From positions 293,697 through 357,696 of the forward strand of contig CALQJX020000001.1 in NCBI GenBank assembly GCA_943331005.2: a DNA stretch of 64,000 nucleotides, in the 5' to 3' direction. Of the stretch, positions 17,177 to 26,426 are shown in pieces (the stretch's first letter is position 1; each line of letters starts with the position of its first letter). The stretch comes from Bordetella parapertussis (GTDB taxonomy: Bacteria > Bacteroidota > Bacteroidia > Chitinophagales > Chitinophagaceae). Both the position numbers and the translations under genes were made by a program. The notes under the pieces are model-generated. The model had not been told where the DNA came from. It saw only the letters and a program-made list of their open reading frames with translations, and did no database searches.

Positions 17177-17893
17177 CTAACCATATATTTCAATGATGAT
17201 ATCGCGCTTGTCGTAGCCCATGGCAAGGATGCGTTCTTTTGCCTCGTCGATCATCTCGCGCCAGCCGCAAAGCATGAAGCTGGCCGGTTGGCGGTTGGCA
17301 CAAAGTTCTTCGTAGATCTTGTGCACGTAACCAGTATCGCCATCCCATTGCTGACGAGAAAGGGTGGGGCGGTAGGTGAAACCCGGCATGCTCTGCCGGA
17401 GTTCCAGCATTTCGGGGTGGTATAGCAGATCGTCTGTGGTGCGGGTACCAAAGATGAGGTTTGTCTTGTAGCCCTGCAGGTTGTGGTGCTTTATGTACTG
17501 CAACATGCTGCGGAAGGGCGCAATGCCTGTACCAGTGCAGATAAAGAAATGTTCCTTCTCCTTGTTCTCCGGCATGACGAAAATGCCCTGAGGCCCGCGG
17601 AGGGTGAGGGTATCGCCGACATTGATATTCTCGAAGATGTAGCGGGAACCAACGCCGCCATGCAGGTGAACGATGATGAGCTCGATAACATTGGAGCCAT
17701 CGGGCATGGAGGCGATACTATAACTGCGCCAGCGCTTGTTGCGCTGCTCGTGAATGGGCAGATCGAGGGTAATAAATTGCCCCGGCCTGAAACTGAAGTT
17801 ATCGGTTTCGGGCAGTTCTACCCAATACCTTCGGGTATTGGAAGTAGCCTGTTCTACACGTATCACAACTCCTTTTTGCCAAGCTGGAATCAT
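17177..17893 (-). CDS. FAD-dependent ferredoxin/flavodoxin reductase-like oxidoreductase
   Basis: A 238-residue protein with the two-domain FNR fold. The FAD-binding motif RSYSIAS lies near residue 56, the phosphate-binding GGVGSRYIF near 79, the NAD(P)-binding GTGIAPFRSML near 120, and a C-terminal CGWREMIDEAKERI near 208. There is no attached 2Fe-2S ferredoxin domain, so it needs a separate electron partner. The gene converges on the VOC gene with 18 bp between stops. Confidence 0.85.
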   Translation of the reverse strand: MIPAWQKGVVIRVEQATSNTRRYWVELPETDNFSFRPGQFITLDLPIHEQRNKRWRSYSIASMPDGSNVIELIIVHLHGGVGSRYIFENINVGDTLTLRGPQGIFVMPENKEKEHFFICTGTGIAPFRSMLQYIKHHNLQGYKTNLIFGTRTTDDLLYHPEMLELRQSMPGFTYRPTLSRQQWDGDTGYVHKIYEELCANRQPASFMLCGWREMIDEAKERILAMGYDKRDIIIEIYG

Positions 17894-18015
17894 CGGAATA
17901 AAGGTATACTATTTTGCGGGAGTGGTGTATAGAGGGTTTCGATAATGACATTGGCATGAGGTAGAAGACCAGTAAATGGCCCCGATTCGTTATCTTAGCA
18001 AAAATTCTAAATATT

Positions 18016-19227
18016 TTGTATTTCTCTGACTTTGGCTTTGACGATGATCTGATGGATGGCATAGATGCCATGGGCTATGAAACAGCCACTCCGGTGCAGG
18101 AACAGGTAATACCGCACATTATAGCCGGCAGGGACATTATAGCTGCCGCACAAACAGGAACAGGAAAAACGGCAGCTTTTCTGCTGCCGGTACTACACAA
18201 GCTGCTTACTACCCCACACGAAGAGCGATCTGTGAACGCACTGATAATAGTGCCCACCAGAGAGCTGGCGACACAGATAACCAATGCGCTGGAAGGGATA
18301 GCCTATTATACTAATATCAGTTTCATTTCGGTATATGGTGGCACCGGTGGTGCGCTGTTTGCCTCTGAGCGGAAGGCGCTGGAGACAGGCGTGGACATAG
18401 TGATATGCACGCCGGGCAGAATGATATCTCACCTGAATATGGGGTATGTGAAACTGGGCGGGCTGAAATACCTGATACTGGATGAAGCAGACCGCATGCT
18501 GGACATGGGGTTCTTTGAAGACATCATCAAGATCATCTCTTACCTGCCCAAGGAAAGGCAGAACCTGCTGTTCTCGGCAACGATGCCGCCAGCCATCAGG
18601 AAGCTTGCCAACACCATGCTGGTGAACCCTGTGGAGATAAACATAGCTATATCTAAACCACCGGAGCAGATAATACAGGGTGCGTTCCTGGTATATGAGC
18701 CACAGAAGATACCGCTGGTGAAGCATGTGCTGCAGCAGAAAGAGTTCACGAGTGTGATCGTATTCTGCTCGAGCAAGCTGAGTGTGAAGAAGCTATATGA
18801 AGAACTGAAGCGGGCACGATTTGCGGTGGGTAGCATACACTCTGATCTGGATCAGGACCAGCGAGAGCAGGTGCTGCTGGACTTCAGGAGTAAGAAACTG
18901 ACCATACTGGTAGCAACAGATATACTGAGCAGGGGCATAGATATAGAAGACATAGATCTGGTGATCAACTATGATGTGCCTCATGACGGTGAAGACTATG
19001 TGCACCGCATAGGTCGTACTGCAAGAGCGGCTACCAAGGGAACTGCCTATACCTTTATAACAGATAAGGAGCTCTACAAATTCAACAAGATAGAAAAGCT
19101 GCTGGGCAAGGAAGTGGAGAAACTACCTGTGCCAGCAGAATTTGGTCCGGCACCAGTGCCGGGAGCTGCAAAAGAAGGCGAACCCGCAAAGAAGAACTTC
19201 AAGAAAAAGAGAAATTTCAAAAAGTAG
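18016..19227 (+). CDS. DEAD-box RNA helicase, RhlE-like
   Basis: A 403-residue ATP-dependent RNA helicase. The Q motif (ATPVQEQ), AQTGTGKT, PTRELA, TPGR, DEAD (LILDEADRML), SAT, and the C-terminal VIVFCSSK, ATDILSRGIDI and HRIGRTAR motifs are all present in order. The tail is rich in Lys and Phe (NFKKKRNFKK), as in RhlE-like proteins. The best start is the TTG at 18016; no in-frame ATG lies close upstream of the Q motif. Confidence 0.95.
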   Translation: MYFSDFGFDDDLMDGIDAMGYETATPVQEQVIPHIIAGRDIIAAAQTGTGKTAAFLLPVLHKLLTTPHEERSVNALIIVPTRELATQITNALEGIAYYTNISFISVYGGTGGALFASERKALETGVDIVICTPGRMISHLNMGYVKLGGLKYLILDEADRMLDMGFFEDIIKIISYLPKERQNLLFSATMPPAIRKLANTMLVNPVEINIAISKPPEQIIQGAFLVYEPQKIPLVKHVLQQKEFTSVIVFCSSKLSVKKLYEELKRARFAVGSIHSDLDQDQREQVLLDFRSKKLTILVATDILSRGIDIEDIDLVINYDVPHDGEDYVHRIGRTARAATKGTAYTFITDKELYKFNKIEKLLGKEVEKLPVPAEFGPAPVPGAAKEGEPAKKNFKKKRNFKK

Positions 19228-19338
19228 TGCAGTAGTGTAAGTGGTTTGCGAAGACCATATTACCATGCATAACATTTATTGTGTAGGTTTGTAATACCCT
19301 GCCTGAAGAGCTATGCCAAAACTAAGCGGCTACCGCCG

Positions 19339-19346
19339 TAACTTTG
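19339..19346 (+). promoter_or_regulatory. -7 box of the LutB-like gene
   Basis: TAACTTTG fits TAnnTTTG and lies 19 bp before the ATG at 19366. Confidence 0.5.
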
Positions 19347-19365
19347 TGTTTATTAATCTGAGCAA

Positions 19366-20742
19366 ATGGCCAATCAACATAACATATTTCTTGCGAAGAG
19401 TGAGGTAAAAGCAAGCGACCTGGAGCATAAGCGAAAGGTGGCGTTCAATATACAGAAGTATAATGTAAGTGTAGCGAAAGGCAAGACCCAATATGCCAAT
19501 CTGGAACTGGCCCGCCAGAAAGCAAAGAATATAAAGTGGAAAACCATAGAGAACCTGGACAAATATCTGGAACAGTTTGAAAAGAACTTTACGGCTAACG
19601 GGGGTAAACTGATATGGGCAGAGAATGCAGAAGAGGCCAGACAGGCCATACTGCAGATATGCAGGGAGAAGAAAACGAACCAGGTGGTGAAGGCGAAGAG
19701 CATGGTGACGGAAGAGATACACCTGAATGATTTTTTGTCTGAGAATGGAATAGAATCGGTGGAGACCGACCTGGGAGAATATATACAACAGCTGGACGGT
19801 GAACCGCCGTACCATATAGTAACGCCAGCCATGCACAAGAGCAAGGAAGATGTAGCGAAACTGTTTCATGAGAAGCTGGGAACAGAACCACATCTGAGTC
19901 CGTCTGAGATAACGATGGTGGCGAGAAAGAACCTGAGGAAGAAATATGTATCGGCACAGGTGGGTGTGACAGGAGGCAACTTTCTGCTGGCAGATATAGG
20001 GGGCGTATGTGTAACGGAGAATGAGGGTAACGGCAGATTGTCGACCACGTTCCCTGGTACACACATAGCGATTGTGGGTATAGAGAAGTTGCTGCCATCG
20101 GTGAATGATCTGCCACTGTTCTGGCCGCTACTGGCAACCTATGGAACCGGGCAGCAGGTGACGGTATATAACAGCATTTTTACAGGACCCAGGAAAGCAG
20201 GAGAAACAGACGGACCGGAAGAGATGTATGTGATACTGCTGGATAATGGCAGAACCAATCTGCTACGCAAGGAAGTGCGTGAGAGCATGTACTGCATCAG
20301 GTGCGGCTCTTGCCTGAATGCATGCCCTGTGTATAAGAACATAGGCGGTCATGCGTATGGCACAACTTATAGCGGCCCTATAGGCGCGGTGATAACACCA
20401 CACCTGGAAGGGATGAATGAGTACAAACATCTCAGCTACGCATCGAGTCTGTGCGGCAACTGCACAGAGGTGTGCCCGGTGAAGATAAACATACATGAAA
20501 TGCTGCTGGAGAACCGCAGCATAGCGGTGCAGGAAAACCTGAACGGATTTAAGGAACATGCGGTATGGGCACTATGGGAAAGAGCTATGCTGAGCCGGAC
20601 GCTGCTGAATATGGCAGGTGCCGGTATGAAAGGAAAGGTAGTGAATAAACTGTTTGAAGATACATGGGTGAAACACAGAACACCACTGCAATTTGCCGAA
20701 AGATCCTTCAATAAGATGTGGAAGGACCGCAGTAATAAATAA
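19366..20742 (+). CDS. lutB: LutB-like iron-sulfur protein of lactate utilisation
   Basis: A 458-residue protein. The N-terminal two thirds are the LUD domain (KAKSMVTEEIHLNDFLSENG, then VGVTGGNFLLADIGG). The C-terminal part has two ferredoxin-type 4Fe-4S motifs, CIRCGSCLNACP near residue 308 and CGNCTEVCP near 364. LutB works with LutA and LutC to oxidise L-lactate, but neither partner is adjacent here; a polysaccharide deacetylase-like gene follows instead after 9 bp. Partners may be elsewhere, as in other Bacteroidota. Confidence 0.9.
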   Translation: MANQHNIFLAKSEVKASDLEHKRKVAFNIQKYNVSVAKGKTQYANLELARQKAKNIKWKTIENLDKYLEQFEKNFTANGGKLIWAENAEEARQAILQICREKKTNQVVKAKSMVTEEIHLNDFLSENGIESVETDLGEYIQQLDGEPPYHIVTPAMHKSKEDVAKLFHEKLGTEPHLSPSEITMVARKNLRKKYVSAQVGVTGGNFLLADIGGVCVTENEGNGRLSTTFPGTHIAIVGIEKLLPSVNDLPLFWPLLATYGTGQQVTVYNSIFTGPRKAGETDGPEEMYVILLDNGRTNLLRKEVRESMYCIRCGSCLNACPVYKNIGGHAYGTTYSGPIGAVITPHLEGMNEYKHLSYASSLCGNCTEVCPVKINIHEMLLENRSIAVQENLNGFKEHAVWALWERAMLSRTLLNMAGAGMKGKVVNKLFEDTWVKHRTPLQFAERSFNKMWKDRSNK

Positions 20743-20751
20743 TGTAAACAG

Positions 20752-22086
20752 ATGGAAACCATAGTTGTATATAGCCCCTACAGCAGTGCCCGCCTGACCT
20801 ATGTGCTGGGATGGCTGATGAAGGAGCGATTGCAACTGGAATATAAAATAGTGCACAGCATAGAAGAGGCTGCTGCACACAGGAATGTACTGTACTATGG
20901 TGTGGCAGTGACTGACGGGTTCTGTATACCGGATGCGGGATTGCTGCAACAAACAGGACTACAAGCAAGCACGCCCGAAACCGGCAGCCGGGGCAATATA
21001 CCGGTGCTGTACCCCAATGATGATAAGGGCTATACATTGCCCTTCGATATACTGTCGGCGGTATTCTATTTGCTATCGAGGTATGAGGAGTACCAACCGT
21101 TTGTGCCCGACAAACATGGCCGCTACCCGGCAACCGAAAGTATACTCTTTAAGAACGGCTGGCTGCAAAGACCTATTGTGGACGAATGGGTATATGCCCT
21201 GAGAAAAGAACTGATAAGCAGGCTGGGGATAGCTGTGCCCGAATTGCAGTTTGTATACAAGCCTACCTATGATATAGATATGGCCTATTCTCACCTGCAC
21301 AAGGGCGTGGGCAGAATAGCAGGTGCATATCTGAGGGCTCTGCTGACGGCAGACCTGAAGCAGATAAATCTGCGGACACAGGTACTAAAGAAGAAACAAA
21401 AAGATCCGTATGACTCCTTCAGGTGGCTGAGACAGCTGCACAAGGAATATGGTTTTATGCCGACCTACTTTATACTGGCAGCGAGACGGACCACCAAGTT
21501 TGATAAGAACATACATCCCGAGCACCCGGCGATGGTGCGTGTGATAAAGAACCTTGTAAAGGAAGGGCGAATTGGGATACACCCATCGTACTACTCGACT
21601 GAGGAAGGAGTGCTGCAGGCAGAGCATGCGCTACTGGAAAAGGTAGCAGAAACAGGCACTACTATATCTAGGCAGCACTATATAAAGGCGGTGCAACCGC
21701 ATACCTACAGGCAATTGCTGCGGCAGAACATTACTGAGGACTATAGTATGGGCTATGGCACTCATCTTGGCTTCAGGGCGGGAACGGGTAGTTCATTTCT
21801 GTGGTATGATGTGGCACAGGAACAGGCAACCGCACTGCGTGTGTATCCGTTTTGTTTTATGGACACCACCGCACACTATGAGGCTAAGCTGACTACACAG
21901 CAGTCTTTTGAGCGACTGGAGCGTATGTGCAAACAACTGGAGGAGGCAGGCGGTATGCTGATAACGGTGTTCCATAATTTTTCTCTGGGAACAGACGAAG
22001 AGTGGAAGGGCTGGCGGCAGGCCTATGAACTGTTTTTGCATGCGCGTGCGAAGCGAATGGTGTATGAGCAGGGTGTGATAAGGTAA
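20752..22086 (+). CDS. Polysaccharide deacetylase-like protein
   Basis: A 444-residue protein with an N-terminal domain of about 160 residues, then a carbohydrate esterase 4-like barrel: TYDIDMAYS near residue 172 carries the catalytic/metal aspartates, IGIHPSYYST near 280 the metal histidine, and TVFHNFSLG near 408 the late histidine. The arrangement is that of Bacteroidota proteins with a DUF7033-type N-terminal domain. It lies 9 bp after the LutB-like gene and is probably co-transcribed. The natural glycan is not known. Confidence 0.8.
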   Translation: METIVVYSPYSSARLTYVLGWLMKERLQLEYKIVHSIEEAAAHRNVLYYGVAVTDGFCIPDAGLLQQTGLQASTPETGSRGNIPVLYPNDDKGYTLPFDILSAVFYLLSRYEEYQPFVPDKHGRYPATESILFKNGWLQRPIVDEWVYALRKELISRLGIAVPELQFVYKPTYDIDMAYSHLHKGVGRIAGAYLRALLTADLKQINLRTQVLKKKQKDPYDSFRWLRQLHKEYGFMPTYFILAARRTTKFDKNIHPEHPAMVRVIKNLVKEGRIGIHPSYYSTEEGVLQAEHALLEKVAETGTTISRQHYIKAVQPHTYRQLLRQNITEDYSMGYGTHLGFRAGTGSSFLWYDVAQEQATALRVYPFCFMDTTAHYEAKLTTQQSFERLERMCKQLEEAGGMLITVFHNFSLGTDEEWKGWRQAYELFLHARAKRMVYEQGVIR

Positions 22087-22181
22087 GATTGAAAAAGCTA
22101 TTCTAATGACAGAGGATGGTGCTGAATCTTTTGTTTAGAGGTTGTTCGGAAGGAATATTACTAAATCAAAAAAATATAGCA

Positions 22182-22754
22182 ATGAAAAAAACTGCGATCT
22201 ACATCAGCTCATTGATACTGGTGAGTATTTTTCTGTTCTCTTATGATCTGCCTCAGAACTGGTTCAAGGCAGGAAGTGAGCCCGACAAATATGAAATGGG
22301 AATAGACAAGGGGGCTGGTAAGAACGGCAAAAATGCTGCGATCATAAAATCGACAGAAAAGAAAATAAAAGGTTTTGGTACCCTGATGCAGCAATCTATG
22401 CCCGGAAAGTATCTGGGTAAGCGAGTGAAGATGACCGGCTATATGAAATCGGAAGAAGTGAATGGCTGGGCGGGATTATGGTTCAGAGTGGATGGTAAAG
22501 AAAGCGGGAAGAGTCTGGCATTTGACAATATGTATGACAGGAAAATAACCGGCACTACCGAATGGAAACAATATGAAATAGTGCTTGATGTGCCGGCTGA
22601 AGCGACCCGTCTTGCATATGGTGCATTGCTGGGTGGTACAGGTACTGTATGGTTTGACGACATCAATTTTGAGATAGTAACAGATAAGGTGCATGCTACT
22701 AATAAGGATGTGAACACACCCGAAGCACCGACCAACCTGGGATTTGATAATTGA
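22182..22754 (+). CDS. Exported jelly-roll (galactose-binding-like) protein
   Basis: A 190-residue protein with an N-terminal signal or anchor (ISSLILVSIFLFS) and one beta-sandwich domain. Characteristic stretches are MTGYMKSEEVNGWAGLWFRV near residue 86 and LAFDNMYDRKITGTTEWKQY near 111, ending in GTGTVWFDDINFEIV. This domain type occurs alone or attached to regulators and hydrolases and may bind carbohydrate. The ATG at 22182 follows an A-rich leader. A diverged paralogue follows. Confidence 0.75.
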   Translation: MKKTAIYISSLILVSIFLFSYDLPQNWFKAGSEPDKYEMGIDKGAGKNGKNAAIIKSTEKKIKGFGTLMQQSMPGKYLGKRVKMTGYMKSEEVNGWAGLWFRVDGKESGKSLAFDNMYDRKITGTTEWKQYEIVLDVPAEATRLAYGALLGGTGTVWFDDINFEIVTDKVHATNKDVNTPEAPTNLGFDN

Positions 22755-22832
22755 TGAATAAGGAGTGCTACATATTGATCCTGTGAATTCTATCTGACTA
22801 TTATTAAATTCTTGCACTAACCAACCTGCTTT

Positions 22833-23477
22833 ATGAGAATACTAAATGTACCGTTGTATACGATTGTGACAGGTCTTGCTATAGCAGGATCCTTTACCGG
22901 GTGCTTTCTTCTGGGAAAGAACGAAAAGAAAGAAAGTGAACCTTCACAGAACAGGATTAGCTACAATCTGGATATGGAAACGCCGGGTAGCAATAATATG
23001 CCGGAGCGTTGGATTCCCCGCAATCCAAGAGATACTACGATAACAGTAGATAGCCTGATGAAGATATGTCACACGGATACGGTGGTGAAGCAGCATGGAA
23101 ACAGCGCTATATTGCTGGAGCGAAACGGTGTGCTAGGATGGACTGTGGCAAAGACCGTAATTGATGAACAATATAGCGGACAAAAGATAAAACTGACCGG
23201 CTATCTGAAGACGGAAGATGTGAGGGGATGGGCAGGCTTATGGTTTCGTATAGATGGTGCTGATTCTGTACTGGCATTTGACAATATGGTGAAAACTGCG
23301 GCAAGGGGTACTACAGACTGGACGGAATATACCATAGAGCTGAACTATGATTGCAGGAATGCGCAACATATTGTAGCAGGTGCACAGATATTTGGTACCG
23401 GTAGAGCGTGGGTAGATAATATGCACATATCTATAGACGGAGTGGATATAGCGGTTGCGCCGATATTGAAGAAGTAG
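22833..23477 (+). CDS. Lipoprotein with the same jelly-roll domain
   Basis: A 214-residue paralogue of the preceding protein. A lipoprotein-like signal (GSFTGC) replaces the anchor, and an extra segment of about 55 residues, with PERWIPRNPRDTT, precedes the shared domain, which carries LTGYLKTEDVRGWAGLWFRI and GTTDWTEYTIEL. The final strand pair GTGRAWVDNMHISID is also kept. The pair probably arose by tandem duplication and likely works in the envelope. Confidence 0.75.
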   Translation: MRILNVPLYTIVTGLAIAGSFTGCFLLGKNEKKESEPSQNRISYNLDMETPGSNNMPERWIPRNPRDTTITVDSLMKICHTDTVVKQHGNSAILLERNGVLGWTVAKTVIDEQYSGQKIKLTGYLKTEDVRGWAGLWFRIDGADSVLAFDNMVKTAARGTTDWTEYTIELNYDCRNAQHIVAGAQIFGTGRAWVDNMHISIDGVDIAVAPILKK

Positions 23478-23493
23478 GAAAATAAAAAGTCGG

Positions 23494-23799
23494 CTAATAG
23501 CCGAAGGGCTCCATAGCTGTATGACGAAACCGTATTATTCTAATTTCATTTTGCATTACCCGGTATACAATACGATAATTGTACAGCTCAAACGCTCAAT
23601 ACGATCCATCGTTGTTAAGTGTATATTTGTCTAATGGGTATCTGGTAGGATGAGCTGCAACCCCTTCAATCTTCAGTAGCAAATCTTGCATAATTTTCTC
23701 CGCATTCATTGCAGAGTCAGTGCGGATATAGCTAATTGCAGATTTAAAGTTTTGGGTTGCAGCGTATGTGAATTTAATTTTCAATGCCGGCTTTACCAT
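23494..23799 (-). pseudogene. ParE/RelE-type toxin with an in-frame stop codon
   Basis: From the ATG at 23799 the frame reads a RelE/ParE-like N-terminal two thirds (FTYAATQNFKSAISYIRTDS, VAAHPTRYPLDKYTLNNDGS) and meets a TGA at 23596-23598. The same frame continues at once with AFELYNYRIVYRVMQNEIRI and RFRHTAMEPFGY up to a TAG at 23494, which is the normal C-terminal half of the family. Relatives have Arg after GxY, so a CGA to TGA change explains the stop. The truncated 67-residue product lacks the last strands and catalytic basic residues and is probably inactive. Confidence 0.8.
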
Positions 23800-24026
23800 T
23801 TTTTAGCCAACTCTTTTACTTCTTCAATAGTGTAAAATTCACCGGCCTCCATCTGAGATTCTGCTTCGTTCATTTCCTTGTTATACTGCTCGATAGAAAT
23901 ACGATCAGCAACATCTTCTTTACTTTTCAGAAAAGACTTTATAACCGTGAGTATAGATTTTTTCTGATCCTTTTCAAGTAGTGGTAAGGACTGTAGTATT
24001 TGATTATCCAGTGATAGTGCAGGCAT
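23793..24026 (-). CDS. Antitoxin partner of the broken ParE-like toxin
   Basis: A 77-residue protein with helical N-terminal LLEKDQKKSILTVIKSFL and a C-terminal acidic segment ending FYTIEEVKELAKKW, typical of antitoxins paired with ParE/RelE. Its stop overlaps the toxin start (7 bp, ATGGTAA). The reading frame is intact although the toxin is interrupted, as expected if the toxin was lost first and the antitoxin carries no cost. Confidence 0.75.
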   Translation of the reverse strand: MPALSLDNQILQSLPLLEKDQKKSILTVIKSFLKSKEDVADRISIEQYNKEMNEAESQMEAGEFYTIEEVKELAKKW

Positions 24027-24059
24027 AAACAGTGAGTTATTGCATAGTATAGTTAAGTA

Positions 24060-25802
24060 TTATTCACTTTGTGTAGCAACGCCCATCTCCCTGAGCAGAG
24101 GGGTTACAAAATCGGAAAGCTCTTTGATGTATGCCGGAGAGAAATCGAATCTGATACCAGCTGTTGCATAAAGTTCCTTCAGTGTTTTGGTGTAGCCAAG
24201 GCTGAGGGCATTGCTATAGTTCTGCAGTGCCTGCTCTTTTTGCTGACGATACTGACGCCACATGGCAATAGCACCAAGCTGCGCAATACCATACTCTATA
24301 TAATAGAAAGGTACTTCGAACAGGTGCAGTTGTTTCTGCCAGAAATTCTTGCGGTAGTCGTCGAAGCCAGACCAGTCGGTGATGCCGGTAGAGAATTCGG
24401 AGAGGATGGCGATCCATTGCTCTTCGCGCTGTGCTACTGTATGACCCGGATTGGTGTAGAGCCAATGCTGGAACTTATCTATAGTAGCGATCCATGGGAG
24501 TACGGAAATGATGCGTTCCATTTCCTCGAGCTGGGCACGGCGCAGTTCTGTTTCGTTGGGGAAGAACACATCCCAATGTTCCATTGTGAAGAGTTCCATG
24601 CTCATGCTGGCCAGCTCTGCAATTTCCATGGGGTATTCTTTGAAAGCAGAAAGCTGCAACGGATGCGAAAGGAATGAGTGTACTGCATGACCACCTTCGT
24701 GCATCATGGTAATGACATCGCCCATGGTGCCGGCGGCATTCATGAAGATGAAGGGCACACCTGTTTCGGCAAGGGGGCAGTTGTAGCCGCCCGGGGCCTT
24801 GCCCTTGCGGCTTTCGAGATCGAGGCGGTTCATGCCCTGCATAGTGAGCAGGCAGCCGCTGAAGAAAGGAGACAATTTGCTGAATACCTCAACCGTTTTT
24901 TCTGCCAGTTCTTTGCCGGTAGTGAAAGGTCTGAGTGGTTCTGTACCAATTGGTTCGGCATCGCCATCCCATGGGCGCATCACCTCTACACCGAGTCGGT
25001 GCTGCCTGTGTTTGACCAACATAGCCTGTAGCGGAACGATATGTTCTTTAACGGCTTTGTGGAATTCGAAACAATCTTCGACCGTATAATCGAAGCGGCC
25101 GAGTTCGCGGAATTTGTAATCGCGGTAATTATCGAAGCCGGCATTTTTTGCGATATGCTGGCGGATAGAAAGTAGCTTATCGAAAAGCTCGTTGAGTTCT
25201 GTTTTGTTTTTGAGTCTGCGGTCGGCAACTTTTGAGAATACTGAGCTGCGCAGATCGCGGTCGGGGTTCTGGAGAAATTTGGCTGCCTGCTGTAGTGTGT
25301 ATTCTTTGCCATCGATCTCTATACTCATAGCACCTGAAATGACACCATATTGCTGTGCGAGTAAATTCATATCGGCCTGCAGGGATACATTCTCTTCGCG
25401 ATAGAGTTTCGCTGCATTCTCTACACTACGCAGATACGGGAAGTACTGCGCAGGATCGAGATCTTTGGTGAACGGACATGCAAGCAGTTTTTTGTTGAGC
25501 TCGAAATTATATGGCTTGATCTGTGGTTCTATTTCCATGCAGAAAAAAGTGAAGCTGGCTTCGATCTCTTTGTCTGTGGTATCGCAGGTCATTTTTATCT
25601 GACGCCAGCAGGCATCTTCGCTGACAACAGCCTCGAGCTCGCTGATATTTTCCAACCAAAGGTTGAGGTCTTCGGGTGTATTGATCGCTCTGGCTGTAAG
25701 TTCCTCGTAATATGGTTTGAGGGCTGCCCAATCTGTAACTATAAAATCGGCAGGGAGGAAAGTTCTTTCTTTGACCTGTAATGGTTGGAATGATGTGTTC
25801 AT
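24060..25802 (-). CDS. pepF: M3 family oligoendopeptidase F
   Basis: A 580-residue zinc metallopeptidase that cuts short peptides in the cytoplasm. The zinc motif HEGGHAVH (HExxH) lies near residue 382 in TMMHEGGHAVHSFLSHP, with the third ligand expected in the following YPMEIAELASMSMELF stretch. No signal peptide is present. Length and the C-terminal helical bundle are normal for PepF. It follows the broken toxin-antitoxin module in the same direction. Confidence 0.93.
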   Translation of the reverse strand: MNTSFQPLQVKERTFLPADFIVTDWAALKPYYEELTARAINTPEDLNLWLENISELEAVVSEDACWRQIKMTCDTTDKEIEASFTFFCMEIEPQIKPYNFELNKKLLACPFTKDLDPAQYFPYLRSVENAAKLYREENVSLQADMNLLAQQYGVISGAMSIEIDGKEYTLQQAAKFLQNPDRDLRSSVFSKVADRRLKNKTELNELFDKLLSIRQHIAKNAGFDNYRDYKFRELGRFDYTVEDCFEFHKAVKEHIVPLQAMLVKHRQHRLGVEVMRPWDGDAEPIGTEPLRPFTTGKELAEKTVEVFSKLSPFFSGCLLTMQGMNRLDLESRKGKAPGGYNCPLAETGVPFIFMNAAGTMGDVITMMHEGGHAVHSFLSHPLQLSAFKEYPMEIAELASMSMELFTMEHWDVFFPNETELRRAQLEEMERIISVLPWIATIDKFQHWLYTNPGHTVAQREEQWIAILSEFSTGITDWSGFDDYRKNFWQKQLHLFEVPFYYIEYGIAQLGAIAMWRQYRQQKEQALQNYSNALSLGYTKTLKELYATAGIRFDFSPAYIKELSDFVTPLLREMGVATQSE

Positions 25803-26138
25803 AAATAGTAGCCCTGTATAATAAGGGATACAAATTTAGCTTATTGGCGGTTGTGAATTCTGATAATAAAAAGTTAGCAACAGCTACCGGAATTGTAAAA
25901 TAGACCATATGTGAACAGCTGCATGGTGGAAAATGCTATGTGATTGGCTCTGGAAATCTCATATGAATAATGTGTAATGTGGGAGATTTTTGGAGAATGA
26001 GTGTAAAAAGCGGGCAGTTCTAAAGAAATTTCTATGTTTTTGTGAATATAGGCCTTGTTGAAATATTTATAAACATTATATCTATAAAACTGATTGGCTG
26101 AAATTGCAATTCCATTTTTTTGCTACCCATACCCGTAG
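25803..26138. other. Intergenic region upstream of pepF
   Basis: About 340 bp with no convincing gene. It contains the minus-strand control region of pepF. No clear -7 box was picked out. Confidence 0.4.
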
Positions 26139-26215
26139 TATATTTGTACCAAGTTGTGAATTTAATGGGTTAGTAAGTAAGAGCTGCCGGATTCCTCCGG
26201 CGGCTCTGTTTTTTT
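26139..26215 (+). ncRNA. Candidate small RNA between pepF and radA
   Basis: An exact -7 box TATATTTG (26139-26146) is followed about 34 bp later by a strong rho-independent terminator: arms at 26180-26190 and 26197-26207 (core GCCGG/CCGGC), then GTTTTTTT. The space between holds no plausible protein gene. A TTTG lies 16 bp upstream of the -7 box, shorter than the usual -33 spacing. The predicted transcript is about 60-65 nt. It is 210 bp ahead of radA and the function is unknown. Confidence 0.45.
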
Positions 26216-26426
26216 AGAAAAATCCCATTCTGACCATTTCCTCCTGGTGTCAGTTATCAACAAAACATAATTCCATTCTTCTTCCTGAAATGCAACTAAC
26301 AAGCGAGGCAAAACTATGTTCTGCAAGCGAAGTGAAAATGACATTTAAGACAATAACAAAACAGACTGATAAGTTAGTATTGAAATTGGCGGAGTGCGGT
26401 AGTGCTTTTTGTATCTTTAAGGTTCG

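Noticed and set aside
26162..26344. A 60-residue minus-strand reading frame as a gene
   Set aside because: It covers the terminator hairpin and candidate small RNA, has no homology that I can recognise and no start signal.
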